Shown here: piece after piece, positions 11,228 through 22,556 of the stretch
How positions within the stretch are numbered: position 1 is the first letter of the stretch
How the letters are laid out: each line of letters starts with the position of its first letter
DNA from: Pseudomonas duriflava
Lineage (GTDB): Bacteria > Pseudomonadota > Gammaproteobacteria > Pseudomonadales > Pseudomonadaceae
Direction: 5' to 3'
Length of the DNA stretch: 64,000 nucleotides
NCBI RefSeq assembly: GCF_007830155.1
Contig: NZ_VLKY01000015.1
Span: forward strand, 20,125 to 84,124
Translations under genes and position numbers: made by a program
The notes under the pieces: generated by a model
What the model saw: the letters and a program-made list of their open reading frames with translations, nothing else
The model's database searches: none
Told to the model about the DNA's origin: nothing

Positions 11228-13495
11228 CTATGCAGGCTCTGCTGTAGTTTCAAACTCAAAGGCCAACTCATCGCCCTTGAGGTCGATATGCACCACTCCG
11301 CCATGCTCAGCCAGCTCGCCGAAGAGAATTTCTTCAGCTAGAGGCCGCTTGATCTTGTCTTGGATCAGACGAGCCATGGGGCGAGCCCCCATTTGCGCAT
11401 CATATCCATTCGTAGCCAGCCAACCACGAGCAGCATCCGAAACCTCAAGCTGTACACGCTTATCCTCAAGCTGCGCCTGAAGCTCAGTAAGAAACTTATC
11501 GACAATACTCTTGATAGTTTCATGGCTGAGCCGCCCAAACTGAATAATAGTATCCAGACGATTACGGAACTCCGGTGTAAAGCTCCTCTTGATCACTTCC
11601 ATCGCATCGCTCGAATGGTCTTGCTGCGTGAAGCCTATAGAAGCACGAGAAGCTGTTTCCGCTCCTGCGTTAGTGGTCAGGATCAAGATCACATTACGGA
11701 AATCTGCTTTACGGCCATTGTTATCCGTCAACGTCCCGTGATCCATTACTTGCAAGAGTAGATTAAACACCTCCGGGTGCGCTTTCTCGATTTCATCTAG
11801 CAAAAGCACACAATGCGGCGTTTTGGTAATTGCCTCGGTCAGCAGCCCGCCCTGATCAAAGCCAACATAGCCAGGAGGAGCACCAATTAGACGCGAAACT
11901 GTATGTCGCTCCATATACTCTGACATATCGAAGCGAATAAGCTCGATGCCTAGCGCCTTGGACAACTGGCGAGCCACCTCAGTCTTACCTACCCCGGTAG
12001 GCCCCGCAAACAGGAAAGAGCCAACCGGCTTGTCAGGCGACTTAAGACCTGCGCGCGATAGTTTAATTGCTGTTGAAAGCGAGTCGATTGCTGCATCCTG
12101 ACCAAATACTGTTAACTTAAGGTCACGCTCAAGATTTCGTAGCAGCTCCTTATCTGAGCTGTTAACCGTCTTGGGGGGAATACGGGCGATCTTCGCCACG
12201 ATATCTTCAACCTGGGGAACATCGATACGCTGAACGCGCTTGGACTCAGGCTGTAAGCGCTGATAAGCTCCAGCCTCGTCAATCACATCGATAGCCTTAT
12301 CAGGCATGTGGCGATCATTTATATAGCGCGCCGCCAAATCGGCAGCGGCTCTCAACGCCTCGTCACTGTACTCAATACCATGATGCTGCTCAAAACGCGC
12401 CTTTAGACCGCGCAAAATCCCAAACGTATCTTCAACCGAAGGCTCTACTACATCGACTTTTTGAAAGCGACGAGCAAGCGCACGGTCCTTTTCAAAGATT
12501 CCTCGGAATTCTTGGAACGTTGTAGAACCAATGCAACGAATCTCACCAGATGACAACAAAGGCTTGAGCAGATTGGAAGCATCCATGACACCGCCTGAAG
12601 CGGCACCTGCGCCAATAATGGTGTGAATCTCATCGATGAACAGTACAGCATGAGGCCGCTTACGGAGCTCATGCAAAAGAGCTTTGAAGCGCTTCTCAAA
12701 ATCGCCCCGGTACTTGGTACCAGCCAAGAGAGCCCCTAGGTCTAGCGAATAAACAACACTATCCGCCAGCAGATCAGGAACCTGCCCATCAACTATGCGT
12801 TTAGCCAGACCTTCGGCAATAGCCGTTTTACCAACACCGGCCTCGCCAACTAGCAACGGATTGTTTTTACGGCGACGCGCCAGAATCTGCGCCACACGCT
12901 CCACTTCATTTTCACGCCCAACTAACGGATCGATACGCCCCTGACGAGCCAACTCATTCAAGTTGCTTGCATAGGCTTCCAGCGGATGGTTACTTGATGA
13001 AGACTCAGCACTTTCCTCATCTTGCGGCTCTTGCTCTTGGTCACGTTCACTCGCACCAGGTACCTTGGAAATACCATGGGCGATAAAATTGACCACATCT
13101 ATACGAGCTACGCTCTGCTGCTTAAGCAGGAAAACCGCCTGGCTTTCCTGCTCCGAAAATATTGCAACAAGCACATTAGCTCCGGTCACCTCTCGCTTAC
13201 CAGAACTCTGCACGTGGAATACGGCACGCTGGAGAACACGCTGAAAACCAAGCGTCGGCTGAGTTTCTCGTTCTTCATCCTGCTGCGGAATCAACGGTGT
13301 TGTAGAGTCGATGAACTCATGGAGATCCCGCCGCAACTTGTCCATATTGGCACCACACGCACGAAGCACTGTGGCAGCCGCCTCGTTGTCCAGCAATGCG
13401 AGGAGGAGGTGTTCGACAGTCATGAATTCATGACGCTTCGTTCTTGCCTCTTTAAAGGCAAGATTGAGGGTGACTTCGAGCTCACGATTCAACAT
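11228..13495 (-). CDS. clpA: ATP-dependent Clp protease ATP-binding subunit ClpA
   Basis: The 755-residue protein is the class I Hsp100 unfoldase partner of ClpP. The N-domain (residues 1-150) is the ClpS docking site. The first AAA+ ring has Walker [10 protein letters not shown] and Walker [15 protein letters not shown]; the second has GPTGVGKTE and [11 protein letters not shown]. The ClpP-binding IGF-type loop is present as ASIGFTQQD. The ATG at 13495 follows GAGGTGAAGCT. It lies 26 bp after clpS on the same strand and is almost certainly co-transcribed with it. Confidence 0.96.
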   Translation of the reverse strand: MLNRELEVTLNLAFKEARTKRHEFMTVEHLLLALLDNEAAATVLRACGANMDKLRRDLHEFIDSTTPLIPQQDEERETQPTLGFQRVLQRAVFHVQSSGKREVTGANVLVAIFSEQESQAVFLLKQQSVARIDVVNFIAHGISKVPGASERDQEQEPQDEESAESSSSNHPLEAYASNLNELARQGRIDPLVGRENEVERVAQILARRRKNNPLLVGEAGVGKTAIAEGLAKRIVDGQVPDLLADSVVYSLDLGALLAGTKYRGDFEKRFKALLHELRKRPHAVLFIDEIHTIIGAGAASGGVMDASNLLKPLLSSGEIRCIGSTTFQEFRGIFEKDRALARRFQKVDVVEPSVEDTFGILRGLKARFEQHHGIEYSDEALRAAADLAARYINDRHMPDKAIDVIDEAGAYQRLQPESKRVQRIDVPQVEDIVAKIARIPPKTVNSSDKELLRNLERDLKLTVFGQDAAIDSLSTAIKLSRAGLKSPDKPVGSFLFAGPTGVGKTEVARQLSKALGIELIRFDMSEYMERHTVSRLIGAPPGYVGFDQGGLLTEAITKTPHCVLLLDEIEKAHPEVFNLLLQVMDHGTLTDNNGRKADFRNVILILTTNAGAETASRASIGFTQQDHSSDAMEVIKRSFTPEFRNRLDTIIQFGRLSHETIKSIVDKFLTELQAQLEDKRVQLEVSDAARGWLATNGYDAQMGARPMARLIQDKIKRPLAEEILFGELAEHGGVVHIDLKGDELAFEFETTAEPA

Positions 13496-13521
13496 AGCTT
13501 CACCTCATAGCCAGGCACAGA

Positions 13522-13881
13522 TCAACTTTCTATTTCAATCTCACAAAGGAGCGGATGCTGGCTCTCCCTAGCATATTGATTCACTTGCATGGCCTTGGTT
13601 TCAGCAATGTCACGAGTAAATACACCGCACACCGCCTTACCTTGGGTGTGAACGACTAGCATGACCTGCGTAGCCTTTTCACGATTCATGCTAAAGAACT
13701 TTTCAAGCACCTCGACGACAAACTCCATCGGCGTGTAGTCATCATTAAACATGAGCACCTTATACAGCGATGGAGCCTTTAAAGCAGGTTTCGCTTCCTG
13801 TACCGCCAAACCTGCACTGTCATCCTCGTTATGTGAAGGGTCTTGTTCTGATGTTAGTCGAATATGACTCATTGGATGCAT
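13522..13881 (-). CDS. clpS: ClpS N-degron adaptor
   Basis: ClpS delivers N-degron substrates to ClpAP and blocks SsrA substrates. From the ATG at 13881 the product is 119 residues and begins [14 protein letters not shown] like pseudomonad ClpS. The core contains [20 protein letters not shown], which forms part of the N-degron pocket, and ends QHPLLCEIE. The frame is open 48 bp further upstream, but that extension has no family counterpart. The gene is divergent from cspD. Confidence 0.94.
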   Translation of the reverse strand: MHPMSHIRLTSEQDPSHNEDDSAGLAVQEAKPALKAPSLYKVLMFNDDYTPMEFVVEVLEKFFSMNREKATQVMLVVHTQGKAVCGVFTRDIAETKAMQVNQYARESQHPLLCEIEIES

Positions 13882-14106
13882 GCTGAAGAAATTTTTCTGG
13901 TGAATGAAAAGAAGGCCTGCAAAGACCATGATCTATTTCTCAGGCGAGCAGCGCATCGCCTTGACTAACCATAAAACAGTGTTACAAACATTGGATACCC
14001 ATAAGGGTAGTCGGGGTTCCGTGTTTTAGTGCGTTCAAAACTATCTGAACGGGACTGTAGTGGGATAATACTCCACCTGTGGAGTCCTTTGCAGAGGGAT
14101 GCCAGC

Positions 14107-14379
14107 ATGCTCAGCGGCAAAGTCAAATGGTTTAACAATGCCAAGGGATATGGCTTTATAGTGGCGGAAGGACGCGATGAAGACCTGTTCGCTCATTATT
14201 CAGCTATCCAGATGGACGGCTACCGAACGTTGAAGGCAGGCCAAGCCGTAAATTTCGAAATCATTCAAGGCCCGAAAGGTCTGCACGCGGTCAATATTCG
14301 ATCCTTGGAAACGACCGCGCCCGCACAACCTGAAAGAGTCAACGAGCCTGCTAACGCAAGGGTCACATCCGAGGTATAA
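14107..14379 (+). CDS. cspD: CspD-like cold-shock-domain protein
   Basis: The 90-residue product [18 protein letters not shown] has RNP1 (KGYGFI) and RNP2 (DLFAHYSAI) of the single-stranded nucleic-acid-binding cold-shock domain, followed by a 20-residue polar tail. In E. coli CspD is a stationary-phase inhibitor of DNA replication; the same role here is inference. The ATG at 14107 follows GAGGGATG and matches the family start. It is divergent from clpS, the conserved arrangement. Confidence 0.9.
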   Translation: MLSGKVKWFNNAKGYGFIVAEGRDEDLFAHYSAIQMDGYRTLKAGQAVNFEIIQGPKGLHAVNIRSLETTAPAQPERVNEPANARVTSEV

Positions 14380-14387
14380 AACGAACA

Positions 14388-14424
14388 GTCTTGTACTCGA
14401 GCTTAACGGGTTCGGGTACAAGAC
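14388..14424 (+). terminator. Hairpin terminator after cspD
   Basis: GTCTTGTACTCGA (14388-14400) pairs with TTCGGGTACAAGAC (14411-14424), allowing one G-U pair, across a 10-nt loop and is followed by GTTTTC. It starts nine bases after the cspD stop. The T-run is short. Confidence 0.6.
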
Positions 14425-14431
14425 GTTTTCA

Positions 14432-14713
14432 CTACCTGTCACTATGGCCTAAATCCTTACCAGGATTAATATGGTCACGTACACGCTGTTTCAAGACCTT
14501 GGCTTCAGGAAAACCACCGTCTTCCTTTCTTTCCCAGATTTGCACCCCTTCGCATGTAATTCGAAACACGCCACCCAGTCCTGGTTCAAGGCTTACCTTG
14601 CCCAACTCCACACCAAACGTATTTAACAACTCTTGCGCCATCCAGGCCGCGCGCAGGAGCCATTGGCATTGCGTACAATACGTAATGGTGATTTCTGGCT
14701 TGCGCTCGCTCAT
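14432..14713 (-). CDS. SelT/SelW/SelH (Rdx) family protein
   Basis: The 93-residue protein has the thioredoxin-like Rdx signature: an early beta strand ITITYCTQCQWLLRA with a CxxC pair (about residues 12-15) and the later segment GGVFRITCEGVQIWERK. Selenocysteine-containing homologues carry Sec in this motif; here it is CxxC. The substrate of bacterial Rdx proteins is not established. It is convergent with cspD and divergent from the patatin gene. Confidence 0.85.
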   Translation of the reverse strand: MSERKPEITITYCTQCQWLLRAAWMAQELLNTFGVELGKVSLEPGLGGVFRITCEGVQIWERKEDGGFPEAKVLKQRVRDHINPGKDLGHSDR

Positions 14714-14780
14714 CCCATACTCCAGCTGTCATATCAGCCTATAATACGCCCTCGCCTTACCAGCGTCTGCGGACTAGCTC

Positions 14781-16982
14781 ATGCGTTGCATCATTTTCTG
14801 TTTACTTATATTAATTTCAACTGCGTCTCTAGGAGAAAATACTCATCCTAAGGTAGGGCTGGTATTGTCTGGAGGTGCCGCACGTGGCCTTGCTCATATT
14901 GGCGTTTTAAAAGGCCTTGAAGAACAAGGCGTTCATATCGACGCTATTGCCGGCACCAGCATGGGTGCAGTGATTGGCGGCCTGTATGCAGCTGGCTACA
15001 AGGCTGATGAAATCGAACGTATCGCTCTTGACATGGACTGGCAGCAGGTACTCTCAGATCAGCCTCCCCGTAAAGATATTCCGTTTCGCCGCAAGCAAGA
15101 TGACCGCGATTATCTAATCAAACAGCCTTTGAGCATTCGTGATGACGGCACTATTGGTCTACCAATCGGAGTTATCCAAGGACAGAACCTTTCAATGCTC
15201 TTGGAGCGCCTGCTTGTTCATACCAGCAATACACGCAACTTCGATAAATTAGCCATTCCTTTTCGGGCAGTCGCTACGGATATTGCTACAGGGGAAAAAA
15301 TTGTTTTCAGTAAAGGCCATCTACCTCGTGCCATTCGGGCCAGCATGGCTATACCCGCTGTGTTTGCTCCGGTCGAAATCAACGGCCGCTTATTAGTTGA
15401 CGGTGGAATGGTCGACAACATCCCGATCGATGTTGCACGCAGTATGGGCGTCGACAGGGTCATTGTCATCGATATTGGCACTCCGCTGTTAAAGCGAAAA
15501 CAACTAGTCACGGTAGTTGATATACTCAACCAATCGACGACCTTAATGACACGCAATAATTCGGAAGCACAGCTCGCCACTTTACAAGTCGACGACATCC
15601 TCATTCAGCCACCTCTAGCCGCTTACGATAGTACGGCTTTTGGCAATGCTACGGAGTTGATCGACGCTGGCTATCGGGCAACCCAAGCACTACAGTCCAG
15701 ATTGGCAGAGCTGGGCACTTCTTATACCAATCCCAGCGCCACAACGCTTACCGAGGCGCGCCTGCCTGGGCAGCGTACCCCTCTGATTACAAACATTACA
15801 ATTCAAAACGACTCAAAGATCAGCGACGATGTCATACGCCGTTATATCCGGCAGCCGCTAAATGAGCCACTCGACCTAGAGCGACTACAAGATGACATGA
15901 GCACTTTGTACGGATTGAATTATTTTGATCGTGTCGAGTACAGCATTACGAGAAGCAAAGAAAACACCAAAAGCAATACATTGGTAATCCACGCTATCGA
16001 CAAGCTTAGTGGTACAGACTTTTTACGTTTTGGCATTAATTTATCTGACGATATGCGGGGTGATAGCGCCTTCAATCTCGGCGCCAGCTACCGTGTCAAT
16101 GGCATTAATGCACTTGGTGCTGAATGGCTAACCCGTGGACAAGTCGGTGATCATCAAGAGCTGTATTCTGAGTTTTATCAACCCTTGGATATAGGGTCAC
16201 GCTATTTTGTGGCCCCTTATTTCACCATTGACTCACAAAACATCGAGACCCTGGTAGACAACGACCCGGTTGCCGAGTATCGGCGCGAGCGTTATGGATA
16301 TGGGATCAACCTAGGCCGACAAATTAACAACAGTGGTGAGATCCGCTTTGGCATCGGTCAGCGCTGGGGTAAGACAGAAGTACGCGTAGGCGACCCTAGT
16401 CTTCCTACCGACTCCTTTAATGAGGGCTTCTATGAATTGAAGTACTCGTATGACACGCTGGACAATGTCGACTTCCCTCATGAAGGTGAAGATATTCAAC
16501 TTTCTTTCAGGCAATTCGATCCAAGCTTAGGCTCGGACGATCGCTACCAGCAATTCGAATTCAAAATTGACAAGGCATTGACCTTTGGTCCCGACACGTT
16601 CGTATTAGGCGGCAGTTACGGACGAACCTATAACGATGTCGACACCGTAACCAGCAGTTATTTATTGGGTGGCGCTCGTCACTTGTCTGGATATAGAGAG
16701 GATGCTTTATCCGGGCAAAATTATAGCTTGGGCCGACTTGTCTATTATCGTCGAATGACAGAGCGTTCGTTCCTGCCACTGGACTTCCCTATTTATCTCG
16801 GCGCCAGCCTTGAGCAAGGAAGGGTCTGGAATAACAACGGAGACCACTACGATAGCGGATCCATTACGGCTGGAAGCGTATTCGTTTCCTTCGACACGCC
16901 TTTGGGACCACTTAATTTTAGTTACGGCCTCAATGACGACCGTCAAAAAGCGCTTTATTTGAACCTTGGAAATAACTTCTAG
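14781..16982 (+). CDS. plpD: PlpD-type patatin phospholipase autotransporter (type Vd secretion)
   Basis: The 733-residue protein joins a patatin phospholipase A to its own outer-membrane transporter. A signal peptide (residues 1-18) is followed by the patatin domain with the oxyanion motif SGGAARG (about 30-36), nucleophile elbow GTSMG (about 59-63) and catalytic Asp in VDGGMVDN (about 206). A POTRA-like segment (TNITIQNDSKISDDVIRRYI, about 340-400) and a C-terminal beta barrel ending in LYLNLGNNF follow. This is the order of P. aeruginosa PlpD, which is nearly the same length. A bidirectional terminator lies downstream, shared with the convergent FimV-like gene. Confidence 0.92.
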   Translation: MRCIIFCLLILISTASLGENTHPKVGLVLSGGAARGLAHIGVLKGLEEQGVHIDAIAGTSMGAVIGGLYAAGYKADEIERIALDMDWQQVLSDQPPRKDIPFRRKQDDRDYLIKQPLSIRDDGTIGLPIGVIQGQNLSMLLERLLVHTSNTRNFDKLAIPFRAVATDIATGEKIVFSKGHLPRAIRASMAIPAVFAPVEINGRLLVDGGMVDNIPIDVARSMGVDRVIVIDIGTPLLKRKQLVTVVDILNQSTTLMTRNNSEAQLATLQVDDILIQPPLAAYDSTAFGNATELIDAGYRATQALQSRLAELGTSYTNPSATTLTEARLPGQRTPLITNITIQNDSKISDDVIRRYIRQPLNEPLDLERLQDDMSTLYGLNYFDRVEYSITRSKENTKSNTLVIHAIDKLSGTDFLRFGINLSDDMRGDSAFNLGASYRVNGINALGAEWLTRGQVGDHQELYSEFYQPLDIGSRYFVAPYFTIDSQNIETLVDNDPVAEYRRERYGYGINLGRQINNSGEIRFGIGQRWGKTEVRVGDPSLPTDSFNEGFYELKYSYDTLDNVDFPHEGEDIQLSFRQFDPSLGSDDRYQQFEFKIDKALTFGPDTFVLGGSYGRTYNDVDTVTSSYLLGGARHLSGYREDALSGQNYSLGRLVYYRRMTERSFLPLDFPIYLGASLEQGRVWNNNGDHYDSGSITAGSVFVSFDTPLGPLNFSYGLNDDRQKALYLNLGNNF

Positions 16983-17011
16983 CGAAACGATAAAGTTTTT
17001 ACCACCCCATT

Positions 17012-17038
17012 AAAAAGCCGACCAGTGGTCGGCTTTTT
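17012..17038. terminator. Bidirectional terminator between plpD and the FimV-like gene
   Basis: AAAAAGCCGACCA followed by GTGGTCGGCTTTTT forms a near-perfect GC-rich stem with A- and T-runs on its two sides, suited to both convergent genes. Confidence 0.9.
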
Positions 17039-17052
17039 CTCAATAGCAGTAC

Positions 17053-19383
17053 TCAGGCGATGCGAGCAAGTAATACCTCGGCCTGATGGCGCTGGCTTTC
17101 GTCTCCCTCATTAAGAATACGCTGCAGAATGGCACTGGCCGCTCGCATATTACCCTGCTCCATGCATGTCTTGGCTTGGTCTAGCAAAGGATGATCTTTA
17201 TAGTCAGCAAAGCCATCATGGATGGAATCGGCCAGTGATTGGCTGGCAAAATGTTCATCCAAGGTCATATCCAATTCATCTACGGAAGGTAATTCGCCCA
17301 GGGTATAAGGAAGCTCATCCTCTATAGTTGCCTGAGCAGGCTTCGCTTTTTCATGACCTTGTTCAGCATCAAGCAACTCGGTTAAGGCAATAGCGTCATC
17401 AAAGCTAAGATCCTGGAGATCAAGATCAAAATTCTCAATATCCGCTATTGTGGGGGTTAATTCATCAGCACCCAAATCGAGCTTTGGCGTCCACTCGCTC
17501 AATTCGTCAGGCAGCTCAAAAGAGTCATCCAACAAGGCCTCTTCATGCTTTTCCTCCGGTAGCTCTTGAGCCATAGCGGGCAGCAAAGCTTTGAGTTGAT
17601 CAATAGCATGGGCATCGCCACCCATTTCTAGTATGGCAGCCTCTTGAACGGCAAATAATTTACGCTCACCTAGCGCAGCCAGAACTTGAAGCAAGGCCAT
17701 GCGTATATCCAAACGGCCGGGCTGCTCGAGAACTCCTTCTTCCAGCACTTCACGCGCTTGGTTATAACGACCATAGGCGATATAAATTTCAGCACGTCCC
17801 AAGTATTCATCCGCAGCCTGTGCAGCTAACGATATCGGTACGGATGCAGAGGTAGTAGGCGGCTGGGTCGCCGCTACGGCCGGCTCAGCCAAAGGAACCG
17901 GGCGAGCCAGCGTAGGCTCATCAAACGCTACAGGCTGCCTTTCTGCTAGCGTAGGATACTCGGTCCCGCCAATATCCTCTTTTAATTCACGCGCCTGCTC
18001 CTCTAGACGCCGCTTCCAGGCGATCACTATAGCTACCAGCAAAGCTGCTACTGGAATCAACCACAGCCACGGGAATGAGGTACTGATATTTTCTTCTTTA
18101 CGTGTTTGCGATTCCTCGGTAACTGGAGCAGATGAAATCGATTGTGTAGGCGCTATATCCACCTGCTCAGCCGGCTTAGAGGCCTGAACCGAGTCTTGAG
18201 CTACGGGCGAGACAACTGCTGTCGAGCTTTCAACCGACGGCGCTTGCCTCCCACTCGCTACACCTGAAGACTCTAGGGCATCACTCGAGCCTGAAAGCGG
18301 ATCGGCATCTCCAGCCCCCCCTCCCCGCTGTAGCTGGGCCACTTCGCTTTGCAGGGCAGCTATTTGCGCATCCTTTTCCCGAATCGTCTGATCCAGGCGC
18401 GCCTGCAACTGCTCTAACTGGGTCTGCATTTCTGCCATACGCAGAAGAGACTGGTTATTAACCAACGAAGCAGATTCCCTCTCTCCTGCCACATCTGCAT
18501 CTGGAGCCGCTGAAGCAGGTGCGGCCGAAACGGTTTCAGGCGAACCTTCCACGCCAAGCGAACTTGGCGCCCCCACTACCGTACCGGTGTCTTGGGCATG
18601 GTCTTCAGACACCACAGGCACAGACAAACGAGAGAATTCGGCAGGTAAGCGCAGTACTTGCCCGGCCTTCAGTCGCTCCATGTCTCCACCAACAAATGCA
18701 GTAGGATTAAGTGCAAACAAATCCTCCATTGTTTGCCGAACGGAGCTCAGGTTGGGAGATTGCCTTGTCAGTTCCTGAGCAATCGCCCAAAGGTTGTCAT
18801 TAGCTACGGTACGGTATACGTCCGAGCCAGCTTGGAGATCGGGACGAGGAACTGGCGCAGCGACTGCTGGCCTGGTCCGCACTGGGTCTCCCGACATAGT
18901 TGAGCGAGCCGGTTCTGAAAAAGCAGCAACGGCTGGGCTTGTGGCGTTTGCCATGCCTGGGTCACGATAACCCGGCGGGTCGACAAGAACGGTAAATTCA
19001 CGCAATTGCCGTCCGGTAGGCATTTCAAAGCGAACAAGAAAGCTTAGATAAGGCTCGTTGACCGGACGCCGAGACGTTACACGGATATAGCTTTTACCAC
19101 CCGACTGAATAACAGGCGTAAAGGACAAGTCACTAAGAAATTGAGTGCGATCAACTCCAGCTTGGGCAAACTCATCATTCGAGGCCAGGCCGACACGAAA
19201 ATCACTTTCTTCAAGCGGCCCGGCATTGATCAGCTCGATCTTGGCATTTAAAGGTTGGTTCAACGCTGACTGAAGAGAAATATCACCCAGCGCCACAGCA
19301 TAGGCTGTCTCAGTACCTACACCTAAGAGAAGCGCCAGAAAGGCAATTACAAAGCGGTAACGATTGCTGTTTTTCCTGGCCAT
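17053..19383 (-). CDS. FimV/HubP-like polar landmark or type IV pilus assembly protein
   Basis: The 776-residue protein has the FimV layout: signal peptide (about 1-29, ending ETAYA), the FimV N-terminal domain (ALGDISLQSALNQPLNAKIE), a LysM-like peptidoglycan-binding region (about 190-250, VANDNLWAIAQEL), a coiled coil (about 310-350), one membrane helix (about 440-460, WLWLIPVAALLVAIVIAW), an acidic cytoplasmic region and a C-terminal TPR-like FimV domain (DQAKTCMEQGNMRAASAILQ). FimV-type proteins organise cell poles and pili. It is shorter than canonical P. aeruginosa FimV and sits beside plpD as PA3340 does, so it is probably a paralogue, not FimV itself. Confidence 0.85.
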   Translation of the reverse strand: MARKNSNRYRFVIAFLALLLGVGTETAYAVALGDISLQSALNQPLNAKIELINAGPLEESDFRVGLASNDEFAQAGVDRTQFLSDLSFTPVIQSGGKSYIRVTSRRPVNEPYLSFLVRFEMPTGRQLREFTVLVDPPGYRDPGMANATSPAVAAFSEPARSTMSGDPVRTRPAVAAPVPRPDLQAGSDVYRTVANDNLWAIAQELTRQSPNLSSVRQTMEDLFALNPTAFVGGDMERLKAGQVLRLPAEFSRLSVPVVSEDHAQDTGTVVGAPSSLGVEGSPETVSAAPASAAPDADVAGERESASLVNNQSLLRMAEMQTQLEQLQARLDQTIREKDAQIAALQSEVAQLQRGGGAGDADPLSGSSDALESSGVASGRQAPSVESSTAVVSPVAQDSVQASKPAEQVDIAPTQSISSAPVTEESQTRKEENISTSFPWLWLIPVAALLVAIVIAWKRRLEEQARELKEDIGGTEYPTLAERQPVAFDEPTLARPVPLAEPAVAATQPPTTSASVPISLAAQAADEYLGRAEIYIAYGRYNQAREVLEEGVLEQPGRLDIRMALLQVLAALGERKLFAVQEAAILEMGGDAHAIDQLKALLPAMAQELPEEKHEEALLDDSFELPDELSEWTPKLDLGADELTPTIADIENFDLDLQDLSFDDAIALTELLDAEQGHEKAKPAQATIEDELPYTLGELPSVDELDMTLDEHFASQSLADSIHDGFADYKDHPLLDQAKTCMEQGNMRAASAILQRILNEGDESQRHQAEVLLARIA

Positions 19384-19552
19384 TAAGCGCCCTAACTACA
19401 GTGACTGGAAAATGCGATTCGCTTTTCAAGCAATGATGGCAAAATCCCATCATTAAAGAGACAAATCTCGCATTTCAGACAAAAAGTAGCACTGAAAACC
19501 AAGAGGAACAAACAAATCGAAGCGACTCCTAACAGAGCCGCTTTTCATCCGA

Positions 19553-19996
19553 TCAATGGCTGCGCTTTTCCAGATTAACCAGCACTTGCTGGTGAACCTG
19601 CTGGCAGATATCGATAGCTGATTCATCAATACCTGAAAGCAGCTCTTCACGTAGCGCATCGGCAATCGTCTGGATCTTTTCAATTAACGGCCCCGCTGCA
19701 GGCGTTAGCATAATGCGCTTGGCACGCCGATCCTCACTTACGGCAACACGCTTTACCAGCTTCTGGGCCTCCAGCCCATCCAACAGACGGGCCAAGGTAG
19801 GTCCTTCTACGCTAACGCTTTGTGCCAGCTCTCGCTGAGTAGGATGCTGCTCGCCCATACGAGCCAACGTTAGCAGAACCTGCCAACGGGCCTGTGAAAG
19901 ACCAAGATGACTCAATCGACGATCCAGCTCAGCCCGCCAAGCACGGGATATGTGCAGAATCTGTCGACCAAAAAGATGAGGATCGGTTTGTGCCAT
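19553..19996 (-). CDS. MarR-family transcriptional regulator
   Basis: The 147-residue product (from MAQTDPHLFGRQIL) is a winged-helix MarR protein: LGLSQARWQVLLTLARM, the recognition helix region TQRELAQSVSVEGPTLARLLDGLEAQKLV, and the wing RVAVSEDRRAKRIMLT with the conserved DxR. Such dimers usually repress transport or stress genes until a phenolic or oxidant ligand binds. The ATG at 19996 has an AAGGT site upstream; a longer frame adds 16 residues unlike the family. It lies between the FimV-like gene and recQ, as in PAO1. The target is not evident. Confidence 0.9.
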   Translation of the reverse strand: MAQTDPHLFGRQILHISRAWRAELDRRLSHLGLSQARWQVLLTLARMGEQHPTQRELAQSVSVEGPTLARLLDGLEAQKLVKRVAVSEDRRAKRIMLTPAAGPLIEKIQTIADALREELLSGIDESAIDICQQVHQQVLVNLEKRSH

Positions 19997-20117
19997 GGAA
20001 CATGACCTTATGATTTTGACAGTTATTGTTGTGTAGCCATTCAACTGCCATCAATCCAGATACGACAGTGACCTGTCAACAGTACTAGAAAGGACCGCTT
20101 GCGTCGCTCAAGATTCG

Positions 20118-22253
20118 CTACTCCGCAAGCTCTGCCATCAGTGCAGCACGCACACAATACAAAACGCCCTCAGGCACCTGACCGGAAAATCGGCCACTTA
20201 ATGCTGCAGCGGGCGGTAATGCTCCGTCTTCTTCTAGAAAAGCGTCTTGAATCTCGCCCAACAAGTCCTCTGGAAGCTCCAGAGCCTGCTCCAAGGAAAC
20301 TTGTTGTTTACCTATAGCTTCCGCCAACATGCTGTAAACATTTTTTTCAGAGCACGATAGCTGACGAGCGATTTGTGCAGGCGTCATACCAGCTCGCACT
20401 AGAGTAACGACCTCATGACGCATATCGGCAACAGGCTCCGGTGCAGTCGGTGCATCATTCAACACATCCAAGAAGGCCTGTCCGTAACGCTCTAGCTTAC
20501 GAGCGCCTATGCCGCTGATACGCGACATCTCTTGCAACGTACGCGGCTGCCCCCGAAGCATCTCCAGTAATGTTGCATCGGGAAAAATCACATAAGGCGG
20601 CACCCCATGCTCTTCCGCCAATTGACGGCGCAAGGCCCGCAAAGACTCCCACTGCTGGCGCTCCTCGGCTCGCACCAGTTGACTGGCCGCACTAGGCCCG
20701 GCGCTGCTTCCTCGGGCCCGCTGAGGCTTGGCATCGCGCCGTAGTTCTATACGCACTTCACCTCTAAGTAAAGGCCGGCAGGCCTCAGTCAAACGCAGAC
20801 CGCCAAAGCCATCTAGATCCACATCGGCCAAGCCACGCGCCACCAACTGGCGAAACAGCGTGCGCCACTCGTCTTCAGTCCGCGCCTTTCCTAGCCCGAA
20901 CACAGCCAAACGCTGATGCCCAAGGCTACGGATCTTATCGTTCTCCCGGCCCAACAGGATGTCTATCAGATGGCCTACCCCATAACGCTGGCCACTCCGA
21001 TAGATTGCTGAAAGGGCTTGGCGGGCTGGCTCGGTTGCGTCCCACGTTTCGACACCATCAACACAGTTATCACAATGGCCGCAGGGCTCAGGCAGTTCCT
21101 CATCAAAATAAGCCAATAGAACCTGACGACGGCAGCGGATTTCTTCACACAAAGCCAGCATAGCTTCCAGCTTATGCCGCTCGACCCGCTTGTGGCGCTC
21201 ATCACCTTCAGAGCTCTGCATCATCTGGCGCAGCAGCAATACATCCTGCAACCCATACGCCATCCACGCGTCTGATGGCAACCCGTCACGCCCAGCACGC
21301 CCGGTCTCCTGGTAATAGGCTTCCAGGCTTTTGGGCAAGTCCAAGTGTGCAACGAAGCGTACGTTAGGTTTATCAATGCCCATACCGAACGCAATCGTGG
21401 CGACCATAATCAAGCCTTCCTCATTGAGAAAGCGCTTCTGATTGAAGGCACGCAACTCATTGGACAGCCCAGCGTGATAAGGCAATGCAGGAAAGCCTTG
21501 ACTACTTAAGTAATCAGCAACCTCCTCCACTTTCTTACGCGACATGCAATACACAATGCCTGCATCACCACGATGCTGTGCCAGGAAGGCCAGCAGCTGC
21601 TTGCGTGGCTGCTCCTTAGGTACGATGCGATAAAAGATATTGGGCCGGTCGAAACTGGAGAGAAATTGCTCTGCATCCTGCAGATATAGCCGTTGAACAA
21701 TCTCCTCACGAGTGCGCATGTCCGCCGTGGCCGTCAGGGCGATTCGCGGCACCTCGGGAAACAATTCAGCCAACTGGCCAAGCTGAAGATATTCAGGCCG
21801 AAAATCATGCCCCCATTGAGATACGCAATGGGCTTCGTCGATAGCAAACAGCGCTACTTTGTTCAAACGTTGCAGAAAAGACAACATGCGCGGCTGCACA
21901 AGACGCTCCGGCGCTAAATACAGCAACCTGATCTCGCCTTGTTCGAGGCGATAGGCGATATCGCGCTGCGCCTCGGGCGATATCGTCGAATTCAGGGCCG
22001 CGGCGGGGACACCTAATTCTTCCAAAGTGGCAACCTGATCCTCCATCAAGGCAATCAGGGGCGATACCACCACCGTCAGTCCCTCGCGAAGCAACGCTGG
22101 CACCTGATAACACAAAGATTTGCCACCACCCGTAGGCATAAGCACGAGCGCATCCCCACCGCTGGCGACGCGCTCGATGATTCGGGCCTGATTGCCACGA
22201 AACGCGTCATAACCAAAGACGTCTTTAAGGATACGTAATGCTTGATCGATCAT
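20118..22253 (-). CDS. recQ: ATP-dependent DNA helicase RecQ
   Basis: The 711-residue protein has Walker [13 protein letters not shown], the DEAH box [16 protein letters not shown], motif [12 protein letters not shown], the RQC zinc-binding cysteines (CGHCDNC), a winged-helix part and an HRDC domain ([20 protein letters not shown]). It unwinds DNA 3'-to-5' in recombination and fork repair. The open frame extends 21 codons further, but the ATG at 22253 follows GGGAGG and gives the family start [22 protein letters not shown] hexamer lies about 20 bp upstream on the minus strand. Confidence 0.96.
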   Translation of the reverse strand: MIDQALRILKDVFGYDAFRGNQARIIERVASGGDALVLMPTGGGKSLCYQVPALLREGLTVVVSPLIALMEDQVATLEELGVPAAALNSTISPEAQRDIAYRLEQGEIRLLYLAPERLVQPRMLSFLQRLNKVALFAIDEAHCVSQWGHDFRPEYLQLGQLAELFPEVPRIALTATADMRTREEIVQRLYLQDAEQFLSSFDRPNIFYRIVPKEQPRKQLLAFLAQHRGDAGIVYCMSRKKVEEVADYLSSQGFPALPYHAGLSNELRAFNQKRFLNEEGLIMVATIAFGMGIDKPNVRFVAHLDLPKSLEAYYQETGRAGRDGLPSDAWMAYGLQDVLLLRQMMQSSEGDERHKRVERHKLEAMLALCEEIRCRRQVLLAYFDEELPEPCGHCDNCVDGVETWDATEPARQALSAIYRSGQRYGVGHLIDILLGRENDKIRSLGHQRLAVFGLGKARTEDEWRTLFRQLVARGLADVDLDGFGGLRLTEACRPLLRGEVRIELRRDAKPQRARGSSAGPSAASQLVRAEERQQWESLRALRRQLAEEHGVPPYVIFPDATLLEMLRGQPRTLQEMSRISGIGARKLERYGQAFLDVLNDAPTAPEPVADMRHEVVTLVRAGMTPAQIARQLSCSEKNVYSMLAEAIGKQQVSLEQALELPEDLLGEIQDAFLEEDGALPPAAALSGRFSGQVPEGVLYCVRAALMAELAE

Positions 22254-22556
22254 GAGGCCTCCCACTAATGGGCGCATTATACGGGCACTAACAAGAAACG
22301 CCCGGTTATCCGTCATGCAACCTTCGCAATCGTTCGATTAAATCAGTGAGAACTGCATTATTGATGAGATCGCTTTTGCCGCGAGGCGACAGCTCGTCTA
22401 CAATCCGTTGCGTTGAGGCAGTTGCAGAACGTGACATCTGGCAAACGCACGAGAAATTCACAAAGTGAATAGCTCAGAATTCAGTGTTTGCGGGAACATC
22501 ATCGTCATGCGACTGCCTTTATCGTATATCCAGCCCGTTTTCCGAGGTAGTAGCCG

